A DNA stretch of 64,000 nt from Pleurodeles waltl. Lineage: Eukaryota; Chordata; Amphibia; Caudata; Salamandridae. The translations under genes were made by a program, and so were the position numbers. Within the stretch, counting starts at the first letter, position 1. The number at the start of each line of letters is the position of its first letter. Positions 54,981 to 64,000 of the stretch are shown piece by piece. The stretch spans positions 772,159,138-772,223,137 of the forward strand of contig NC_090438.1 in assembly GCF_031143425.1 (NCBI RefSeq), in the 5' to 3' direction. The notes below the pieces were generated by a model. The model was not told the DNA's origin and searched no databases. It saw only the letters and a program-made list of their open reading frames with translations.

Positions 54981-55793
54981 GGCCCTCATTACGACCCTGG
55001 CGGTCGGTGATAAAGTGGCGGTAATACCGCCAACAATCCGGCGGTAACTACTGCCAAATTATGGCCATGGCAGAAAGATCTCCAATAGACAGCCAATGTA
55101 CCACACCGACCGCCAAGGGTGGAAACAATAGCCTCCAGAGTGGTAGCTGCCTACAGCCATCTTAAGACACTGCAAACCGCCACCTTTTCCGGGACGGTAC
55201 CAACAAAAGCCTGGCGGAAACTGAGCTCAGAAGAGAAAGGACTCACCATTGGAGGCACAGGGAAGAACCACGCCACCGTGGAACGTTCTGCTCCACCCCG
55301 AACACCAACACCGGCGAAAACGACAAAGGTGAATACATCTGCCTAGCATACAAGGGAGGGGGGAGGAAAAAGAGGGTGACACACAAACAACACACACCCC
55401 ATACACACACATCATACATACAACCAGATGCATTACAAAAACAATTTTACCCCGTAACTCGGCTGAATAATGCAATAATGCAAAGACAAAACAAATTCGC
55501 AAAAGTGAATGTACTGAGATCAACACAGTATGAAAAATAAGTTAAGCAAGATAAAAGATATATACACATGTACAGAAAAAGGGACACAGCCCAGTCCACA
55601 ATTTGCGTAGCCCACAAGGCCACAGGCCAAAGTCCAAGGCCACACAATGTCACCTGCTTCAACACGGAGAGAACACTGCAGGGGGGTCAGTTGGTAAATA
55701 GACAGGCACCTCAATGGGACGGGGAACAGGGGGACAACTCAGCTGGGAGATGTAACAAGACCACTCGTTCTGGACGGGGCAACATACCCTGTG

Positions 55794-56203
55794 CTTGATC
55801 CTGGGGAGTGCAAGGCCACAGTCTCCCAGGTGGGTGGCATACCCACTGGTTCTGGAGGAGGCAATGTGCACTGTGCTTGATCCTGGGGAGTGCAAGGCCA
55901 CAGTCTCTCAGGTGGGTGTCATACCCACTGGTTTTGGAGGGGGCAACGTGCCTTGTGCTTGATCCTGGGGAGTGCAGGGCCACAGTCTCTCAGGTGGGTG
56001 TCATACCCACTGCTTCTGGAGGGGGCAACGTTCCCTGTGCTTGATCCTGGGGAGTGATGGACCACAGTCCCTCAGGTGGGTGTCATACCCACTAGTTCTA
56101 GAGGGGACAACATGCCTTGTACTTGATCCTGAGGAGTTATGGGCCACAGTTTTTCAGATGGGTGCCTTGCCCACTTTATTTGGAGGGGGCAGGCCGCACA
56201 GCA
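55794..56203. repeat. 82-bp tandem repeat, about five copies (copy B)
   Basis: cttgatcctggggagt recurs at 55794, 55876, 55958, 56040 and 56122, exactly 82 bp apart. It matches the shorter array at 35030-35240 in copy A. Several minus-strand frames stay open through it. Confidence 0.93.
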
Positions 56204-56215
56204 GCCCATGGAGGC

Positions 56216-58702
56216 AGGATTACATACCGTCCGCCAGCGGTGATGGCTGCACAGTGGTGGGGGTGCTGGTGGGGGGAGGCTCTTGCCCATCCCCTACAAC
56301 CTCAGACAGCTGCACAGTGGTGGTGCTGCTGGTGGGGGGAGGCTCCTCCCCATCCCCTGCAACCTCAGACGGCTCCACAACCATGGTTGGTGTTGGGTGC
56401 TCCGACTCCTTGGCCTTTCAGGTGGTAGGTGCAGGCTCCTTGCTCTTTCTGCCTGCTGGTGAAGGCTCCTTGGCCTTTCGGGTGGCAGGTGCAGGCTACT
56501 TTCCCTTCTTGCCTGCTGGGGCAGTCTCTTTCCTCTTTAGGCTGGCTAGTGTAGCCTCCTTCCCCTTCAGGACATGTGGCCTGGATCCCTTTCCACCATG
56601 AGTGAGTGCGGTGAGGACTCTGCCCGTGGACTGTGTGGATAAGGTGCTTGGCTGGGTTCTCGCTACCTTGGCCATACGTGCAGGACGGGGGGTGAGGGGT
56701 AGGGTAGAGCTCAATGGTGGAAAGGAACAGTTTTTTAGGGACATTGGGGCGGGAAGAGAGAGAAGGAATGGGAGTGGAGGATGAGGGAGTGGTTGTTGGA
56801 GGTGACTCTCTGCTGCTTTTGGGTGCAGGTGCATGGGCTGTATGCGGTAGTGAGGTGGATGGCTGTTGGATGTCTGAGTGCTTGCGTTTGTCTACTTTAG
56901 GAGGGGGGACAAACACAGTGGGAGAGGACACAGGGGATGTGTGCATGGCTGTTGTAGAGGTGTCTGCCAGTGAGGTGTGTTTTCTGCTTGGTGTGGTGAT
57001 GCTGGTAGTGGATGATGATGTAGTGCATGCAGATGTGAGTGTGAATGTAACTGGGTGGGAGGTGGAGGAGGAGGAGGGGGAGACAGTGGAAATAGTGGAT
57101 GTTGTTGTGTCTGCAACTGGATGGTGTTTGTTTGAGTGCCTGTGGGATGAAGTGTGGTGCTTATGTTTGCCTGTGGCACTCTTGGGTGTTGTCTTGTGTG
57201 CATGCTTGTCTGTATGTGTGCATGGGATAGGTTGGGGTTGAGGGGAATGGGACTGGGCAGTGGAAGTTGGAGGGGGACGGTAGAAACAGGGACAATGGCT
57301 GCCGTCAGAGAGGAGACCAGAGCCTGAATCGATCTGTGTTGGGCTGCCAATGCAGTGTGAATGCCTTCCAGGAATGCATTAGATTGTTGCATCTGGGCTG
57401 CCAGCCCCTGGATGGCATTCACAATGGTTGACTGCCTTACAGAGATGGATCTCAGGTGGTCAATAGCCTCCTCACTCAGGGCATCAGGGCTAACTGGGGC
57501 AGGGCCTGAGGTGCCTGGGGCAAAGGAGATGCCCACCCTCATGGGTGAGCGGGCACGAGCAACTCAGTGGGGGGCTACTGGGAGGGTGGTGCTGGTACGG
57601 GGGTGGCAGCTGTACCTGTAGCTAGGGTGGTCACAGAAGTGTCCGCCACCACTAGAGACCTTCTATCGGAGGAGGTATCTGTGTCAGAATTGTCCCCTCC
57701 AGTCTCCGCCGTGGTGCTCCCTTTGCCCTCCGACTCTTGACTCTGCCTCCTGGGTCCTGTGGGATGCAGCTCCCTCCGTCGCCAGTGCCTCTGCTCCTCC
57801 ACCAGATGATGCTAATGCACATAAGGACAGGATGACAAAACAAAAACGGGGGGGGGAAGAGACAAAGGATCCATTTGGTCAATGGCTGCACCCACACCTC
57901 CATTGGTGTGCACAGCAGCCTGACACACAGGGAACAGGCCTACGCAATATGCATTGTACTACCAGAAGAATAGTTAATGGGCAAGGCAAGGGGAGGGGCT
58001 AACACTGCAAAATTCAGCACACCTGGGACCCACGCAGCCCTGACCAGTAGTGGATGCCTACGAGCTAGGTTGCAAGATTTTCACTTCTGGACCCTAGCCA
58101 CCAGGGGATCAACGCTACATGTGAGGCCTGACCTAGGGGCACCCACTGAGACACATCCCCCACCCAGATACCACCCTACCATGCGTACGTTGTAATAATG
58201 GGCACTGTGCTCACCCCCTTGTGGTTGCTGTGATGCCCTCAAGCGCCCATACAGCACAGGATAGGCCACCGCCAGTATGTGGGCCATCAGGGGGTTCAGG
58301 GGTCGACGGGCACCACTTCCTCGTTGGGAGCCCATCCCCAGCTGGGCCTCTGCCATCTTCCGTGCCCAGCGTCTCAGGTCCTCCAACCTTTGTGACAGTG
58401 GGTGCTCTGCCTGCCATAGGGTCTGCACGTCCTTGGCGATGGTACACCATATACCCTTCTTTTGATGGGCGCTGACCTGCAGAGGCAATACACACAGGAA
58501 GATAGCTTTGGACAAACAGACCTGCCTGTTACACATATGGCCCACCATACCCGTTTCCATTACCATTTCCACACACATGGCCCCGCACACAACATGTACG
58601 TTGCCCAGAGGACATCCACCCACCCCCCTTACACGAGGCCTTCACACACATAACTCCGTGCACTCATGCCACATGCATCGTGCTCACAATGCACTCACCT
58701 GT
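56216..58702 (-). pseudogene. Second SANT-like gene of Harbinger copy B, partial
   Basis: Only the last four bases of exon 1 remain before the LTR insertion at 58702/58703. Exon 2 (58476-58215) follows a CTGCAG acceptor and is open for 87 codons: QKKGIWCTIAKDVQTL, then RRWARKMAEAQL and LNPLMAHILAVAYP, with a donor GTGAGC. Downstream are a Ser/Thr/Asp-rich stretch ending PVPAPPSQ (57575), a GISFAPGTSGPAP segment with a predicted coiled coil (57542 down to about 57290), a Pro-rich region and the 30-bp and 82-bp repeats. The parts match copy A in order. Stops and frame changes occur after 56892. Confidence 0.6.
56400..56575 (-). repeat. 30-bp repeat array (copy B)
   Basis: Five to six diverged units of the type ctccttggcctttcgggtggcaggtgcagg at about a 30-bp step, equivalent in place to the 30-bp array of copy A. 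The minus strand reads as Lys/Gly/Pro-rich decapeptides. Confidence 0.75.
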
Positions 58703-61430
58703 TGTCGGAAAGTACCATCTTGCCTGGCATGTTACCCCCATTTTTACTTGTGTGTCAGTTTGTTTTGCCTGTCTTACTGGGATCCTCCCAGCCAGGACCC
58801 CAGTGCTCATAGTTTGTGGCCTGAATGTGTTCCCTGTGTGGTGCCTAATTGTGCCACTGAGGCTCTGCTAACCAGAACCTCAGTGCTTATGCTCTCTCTG
58901 CCTTAAAATTGTCACTGCAGGCTAGTGACCATTTCACTAATTCTAATTGGCACACTGGAACACCCTTATAATTCCCTAGTATGTGGTACCCAGGTACCCA
59001 GGGTATTGGGGTTCCAGGAGATCCCTATGGGCTGCAGCATTTCTTTTGCCACCCATAGGGAGCGCAGACAAGTCTTACACAGGACTGCCACTGCAGCCTG
59101 AGTGAAATAACGTCCATGTTATTTCACAGCCATTTTACACTGCACTTAAGTAACTTAGAAGTCACCTATATGTCTAACCCTCACTTGGTGAAGGTTAGGT
59201 GCAAAGTTACTAAGTGTGAGGGAACCCTGGCATTAGCCAAGGTGCCCCCACATAGTTCAGGGCAATTTCCCCGGACTTTGTGAGTGGATGGACACCATTA
59301 CACGCATGCACTACATATAGGTCAATACCTACATGTAGCTTCACAATGGTAACTCCGAATATGGCCATGTAACATGTCTAAGATCATGGCATTGTCCCCC
59401 ATGTCAAATTTGGTAATGGGGTGCCAATCCCATGCATCCCGGGGCTCCAGCATGGACCCCGGGTACTGCCAAACCATCTCTCTGGGGTTTTCACTGCAGC
59501 TACCGCTGCTGCCAACCCACAGACAGGCTTCTGCCCTCGTGGGGTCTGGTCAGCCCAGTCCCAGGAAGGCAGAACAAAGAATTCTCCCTTTGGAAATAGG
59601 TGTGAAGGGTTAGGGAGGAGTAGCCTCCCCCAGCCTCTGGAAATGCTTTAAAGGGCACAGATGGTGTCCTCCTTGCATTAGCCAGTCTACACTGGTTCAG
59701 GGCTCCCCAGCCCCTGCTCTGGTGCAAAACTGGACAAAGGAAAGGGGAGAGACCACTCCCCTGTCCATCACCACCCCAGGGGTGGTGCCCAGAGCTCCTC
59801 CAGTGTGTCCCAAACCTCTGCCATCTTGAATGAAGAGGTGTGAGGGCACAATGGAGCGCCCTCTGAGTGGCCAGTGCCAGCAGGTGACGTCAGAGAGGTG
59901 CTTACCTCTCTAGGTGGCTAATTCTTCTCCGAGGGTTACTTAGGGTCTCTCCTGTGGGTTTCTCTTCAGATAACGAATGCAAGAGCTCACCAGAGTTCCT
60001 CTGCATCTCCCTCTTTGACTTCTGCCAAGGATCGACCGCTGACTGCTCCAGGACACCTGCAAAACTGCAACAAAGTAGCAAGAAGAATACCAGCGACATT
60101 GTAGCGCCTAATCCTGCCGGCTTTCTCGACTGTTTCCTGGTGGTGCATGCTCTGGGGGCTGTCTGCCTTCACCCTGAACTGGAAGCCAAGAAGAAATCTC
60201 CTGTGGGTCGACAGAATCTTCCCCCTGCTAACGCAGGCACCAAACTTCTGCTTCACCGGTCCTCTGGGTCCCCTCTCATCTTGACGAGCGTGGTCCCTGG
60301 AACACAGGAGCTGGATCCAAGTGACCGCAACAGTCTAGTGGTCCATCTGTCCAAATTTGGTGGAGGTAAGTTCTTGCCGCCCCACGCCAGACAGTAATCC
60401 TGTTTACTGTGTGAACTGCAGCTGCTAGGGCATCTGTGCACTTTTGCAAGGAATCCTTTGTACACAGCATAGCCCAGGTCCCCAGCACTCCATCCTGTAT
60501 TGCTCAACTTGCTGAGTTGACCACCGGCTTCGTGGGACCCTCCTTTGTAGTGTTGAGATGACTGCTGTACTCACTTTTCTTGAACCCGTGTTCAAGTGCT
60601 TCTGTGGGTGCTGCCTGCTTCTGCATCTGCTCTCTGTGTTGCTGAGCGCCTCCTCTGTCTCCTTTTTCCAAGGGGTGACCTCATGGTGCTTCCTGGGCCC
60701 GGGCAGCACCCATTTTCTTCAACCGCAACCTTTGCAAATAGCAAGGCTTGTTTGTGGTCTTTCTGCATAAAAACAACTCTGCATCCTTCAGCACCCCGTG
60801 GGACATCTTCTGTGCAAAGGAGAAGTTCCTGGCATCTTCCGTTGTTGCAGAATCTTCAGCTTCTTCCACCCAGAGGCAGCCATTTTGCACCTTCATCCGG
60901 GGTTTAGTGGGCTCCTGCCCCCCCGGACACTTTCGTGACTCTTGGACCCTTAGTGTTTTCTTACACTCCCAGTGACCCTCTACACATTACACTAGGCCCG
61001 GGGTCCCTAAGTGGTTCGCATTCCACTTTCTTAGGATATGGTTTGTGTTGCCCGAGGCCTGTTGCATCCTATTGTATTCTACAGTGTTTACTTACCTGAT
61101 TTTGGTTTGTGTGTATATTTTGTGTATTTTACTTACCTCCTAAGGGAGTATATCCTCTGTGATATTTTTGGCACATTGTCACTAAAATAAAGTACCTTTA
61201 TTTTTAGTAGCTCTGAGTATTGTGATTCTTATGATATAGTGCTATATGATATAAGTGGTTAAGTAGGAGCTTTGCATGTCTCCTAGTTCAGCCTAGGCTG
61301 CTCTGCTATAGCTACCTCTATCAGCCTAAGCTGCTAGAACACTACTAATCTACTAATAAGGGATAACTGGACCTGGCACAAGGTGTAAGTACCACTAGGT
61401 ACCCACTATAAGCCAGGCCAGCCTCCTACA
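58703..61430 (+). repeat. 5' LTR of the fourth GMR1-like element
   Basis: 2728 bp, starting TGTCGGAAAGTACCATC and ending CCTCCTACA. AATAAA is at 61186-61191. The reverse complement is the solo LTR in Harbinger copy A. Internal open frames such as 59954-60397 are LTR sequence. Confidence 0.88.
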
Positions 61431-61452
61431 TTGGTGGTGCAGCGGTGGGATA
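61431..61452 (+). other. Putative primer-binding site of the fourth element
   Basis: TTGGTGGTGCAGCGGTGGG directly after the LTR, nearly the same as in the young element although their LTRs are diverged. Confidence 0.6.
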
Positions 61453-61685
61453 AGTACTTGTAACTGCTTTACCACTTTGTCATTGGTGCTTTTCATAAGA
61501 AAAACATATTCCAAATACTTCAAGATATACACAGTTAACCTAAACAGTTTAACTTCCTTTCTAAAAACTTTCTTAAAAGTTTCTAAAACGTTTTGAAAAG
61601 TTTTGAAAAGTTTGAAAAGTTTCCTCTTTTCTTTAAAACGTTTCTAAACTTTTTTCTCTCTGTCTTAAACTCTTTCCTTACAATC

Positions 61686-63345
61686 ATGTCTGCAGTAGAA
61701 CTTACTCCCACAGTTGGTCAGGCAACCTATGGTAGTTTAAACTATAAAAGTTTGAGGTGTCCCTGCATAGAAAGAGGTTTAAGCATTGGTAAGAACCCTA
61801 CTAAAGATCTTCTCCTTAGCCTTCTCCTAGAAAGTGACCAGAACCAGTCTGGCCCATCCCAGGATCAGGAGATAGTGGAGGGGGGTACCCAGCAAGAATC
61901 AGGGGAGGGCCCTGAGGACTCTGGGGAGGGTTCATCCAAAGACCTGCCAGCTAACAGGCCACCTAGTGACACTGGTAGTGGGAGGGGGTCACACACTAGT
62001 AGGGCACCTTTCATTCCAAAAGGCCAGGTAACTAGGGTTCAGGCAGTTAGAGACAGGTCCACTTCTGCCAATTCCCACATCACCTCTGTGTCTCAGAACT
62101 CTCAAACCTCCCACCCTGAGGATAACACCCTAGACGGGGAACTCAGAAAGCTGAGGTTGGAAGAGGCCAGACTGAAGCTAAGACAGCAGCAGTTGGCCTT
62201 AGACAGGGAATCTCTAGATGTAGAGAGGAAAAGACAGAAGTTGGGGTTAGTTCCACATGGTGGCAGCAGCAGTGTTTCTGATAGTAATCCTGAGAGAACA
62301 AGATTCCAGAAACCTGCTTAAGATAGTCCCCCCTTACAAGGAGGGGGATGACATTAACAAGTGGTTTGCTGTACTTGAGAGGGCCTGTATGGTACAGTGG
62401 GTCCCTCAAAGGCAGTTGGCTGCTATCTTGTGGCTATCTTTCACTGGTAAGGGTAGGGATGGGCTCCTTACTGTCAGAGAAAGTGATGCTAATAATTACA
62501 AAGTTTTGAAGGATGCACTCTTAGATGGATTTGACTTAACCACTGAACAATACAGGATAAAGTTCAGAGATACCAGAAAAGAGTCCTCTCAAGACTGGAC
62601 AGACTTTGTAGACTGTTCAGTGAAGGCCTTGGAGGGTTGGTTACATGGCAGTAAGGTGACTGACTATGAAAGCCTGTATAATCTAATCCTGAGAGAGCAT
62701 ATTTTGAACAATTCTGTGTCTGAATTGTTGCACCAGTACTTGGTCGACTCAGATCTGACCTCTCCCCAAGCATTGGGAAAGAAGGCAGACAAATGGGTCA
62801 GAACAAGAGTGAACAGAAAAGTTCATACAAGGGGTGACAAGGATGGTAAGAAGAAGGATGGTAAGTCTTCTGACAAAGGTGGGGACAAAGATAAAAAGCA
62901 TTCTGAGTCTTCATCAGGCCCACAAAAATCATCTGGGGGTGGTGGGTCCAAATCCTCTTCAAACAATCCCCCAAAGCCATGGTGTTATTTATGTAAAAGT
63001 GAAGGCCATTGGGCAAGTGATTCCACTTATCCAAAAAAAAAACACCAAGGCTCCCACTACCACAACCCCAACTGCGTCCTCTAGTGCCCCTAGTAATAGC
63101 AGTGGTGGTGGGAAGTCTACTACAGATAGCCAAAAGGTGTAGCTGGGCACACCATTGGTAATGTAGTTGGGGTTGGTCTTGTTAGGGAGACCACAGAGGC
63201 TGTTTTAGTCTCTGATGGTGGTATTGACTTTGCCACCTTGGTTGCTTGTCCCCTTAATATGAGTAAGTACAAGCAACTTCCCCTAATAAATGGTGTTGAG
63301 GGATGCAGGAGCCAGTGTCACTATGGTGATTGAGAAACTGGTTCC
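61686..63345 (+). pseudogene. Gag and start of protease of the fourth element, frameshifted
   Basis: The ATG at 61686 matches the young gag start in position and context. Frame 1 runs to 62321, then a frameshift near 62315 moves to the frame that ends at 63084 (EGDDINKWFAVLERAC, SSQDWTDFVDCSVKALEGW). The zinc knuckle starts CYLCKSEGH but the final Cys is Tyr (STYPKK), so one zinc ligand is lost. Protease follows in pieces: VSDGGIDFATL near 63210, then GASVTMV near 63310 after a small deletion. Homology ends just beyond. Confidence 0.85.
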
Positions 63346-64000
63346 CCCTGATCAACAAACAACAGCAAAATGAGGGGCAAATGTGGGAGGTTCGGAGAAA
63401 ACAACTCCTGGTCCAGTGTGTAAGTCTCCCAATAGTGGATCCAAATAGTATACACACAGTTCCAAAACAACAAGAAAGGGGGTTCTCTAGACCAAAGGTT
63501 TCCACAAAAACGGGCAAGTAATATGCTTGAAGCAAGAGCCCTCACTCACCTTCCGGTGACATGCTTCATCATAGGGCCATGCTCCTCATCAGGCCGGCAC
63601 TGCAATGCCTGACGGGCCCCTCAGGGGGGCTCTTTGCCGGAGGTCTTTTGAAAATTGTTGTGAAACCGGTCAAGACGTAAGGAAGGATTGGTATAGAAAA
63701 AGTTAAAAATGACAAAGGGTTAAAAATAACTATTTATTCTGATATTAAAACCCCTGACATGATTAAAAACAATGTATAGGGATATGGTAAAATAATGTCT
63801 ACCCTCCCTAAAAAAATATATACAGTTGGATAAGTCTTGTAGTGAGAAAGGTACAAAGGGAGAGAACACAGAATCCCTCTGTCACTCTATCAAAGGGTCA
63901 ACATGTTTCTCGCTTTTTTAGTCAAAAATGATCTCATGCGATTCTTCAGGACCTTAGTACGTACCTAATCCTTATGAAAAAAATTATAATTCGAGTCCCC
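63346..64000. other. Unassigned sequence at the window edge
   Basis: No longer homologous to the young element. Read on the minus strand it has two related phrases, CTGATGAGGAGCATGG near 63590 and CCTGAAGAATCGCATGAG near 63950, each followed by a CATGT motif. Such phrases occur in several retroelement families, but I cannot assign one. Confidence 0.3.

Larger units (their letters stand above)
54981..58702 (+). mobile_element. Harbinger copy B, left part only
   Basis: Begins GGCCCTCATTACGACCCTGG, related to the TIR of copy A, and continues with the same subterminal motif (gtgataaagtggcggtaataccgcc). It contains the repetitive tail and exon 2 of the second SANT-like gene. It is cut at 58702 by the fourth retrotransposon; the transposase and Myb-like gene would lie beyond the window. 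Confidence 0.82.
58703..63345 (+). mobile_element. Fourth GMR1-like retrotransposon, 5' part
   Basis: An LTR at 58703-61430, a primer site and gag through the start of protease, all on the plus strand. Homology to the young element stops near 63345 at protease. The 5-bp sequence before the LTR is CCTGT; the matching copy would be outside the window. It belongs to the same family as the solo LTR at 31805-34774. Confidence 0.85.

Noticed and set aside
55568..56601. Plus-strand frames up to 209 codons through 55972-56601
   Set aside because: They run through the 82-bp and 30-bp arrays, which are open in several frames. The homologous gene in both copies is on the minus strand.

Overview
The window looks like non-genic DNA from a vertebrate with a very large, transposon-filled genome. 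A salamander or newt is my best guess, because of the long GMR1-type LTR elements, the 8-11 kb Harbinger elements and the small hAT elements nested in one another. I see no host protein-coding gene, no complete tRNA, no rRNA, and nothing bacterial. The organism is inferred; the element structures were read from the sequence.

Layout. Positions 1-9548 are old, mostly unique or simple-repeat DNA with a CA-rich array, a BED-finger remnant, two LINE reverse-transcriptase tails, a 32-bp minisatellite, a GATA microsatellite and a hAT MITE with an 8-bp target duplication. Positions 9549-28506 are a three-level nest. The outermost layer is a small DNA transposon. It was split by a decayed minus-strand GMR1-like retrotransposon (9908-28372, duplication GCAAG), which was itself split by a young plus-strand GMR1-like retrotransposon (12827-23272, duplication GTAAG). 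The young element has two nearly identical 2.7-kb LTRs and one unbroken 1592-codon gag-pol frame. A second copy of the small DNA transposon (24865-25377) lies inside the decayed element.

Positions 31250-42138 are a long PIF/Harbinger element with perfect 24-bp terminal inverted repeats. It carries a broken transposase, an apparently intact two-exon Myb/SANT-like gene and a second SANT-like gene with a long repetitive tail, and it is interrupted by a 3-kb solo LTR. Positions 42139-45552 are mostly unique, with a perfect 37-nt palindrome and a LINE ORF1-like remnant. Positions 45558-54942 are a third GMR1-like element on the minus strand (duplication ACCAG). Its 5' LTR was invaded by an LTR of the young family. 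Positions 54981-58702 are part of a second Harbinger copy, cut by a fourth GMR1-like element (58703 onward, plus strand) that decays and breaks off near 63345.

How it works together. The young element encodes everything a Ty3/Gypsy-type retrotransposon needs (capsid/nucleocapsid, protease, integrase, reverse transcriptase, RNase H), but with integrase ahead of reverse transcriptase, the order normal for Ty1/Copia. It has no env frame. All other GMR1-like copies are visibly dead, with frameshifts, deletions and lost catalytic residues. The Harbinger elements encode a DDE transposase plus DNA-binding partners. The two-SANT-gene arrangement, with its expanding tail repeats, is the part I cannot match to a described element.
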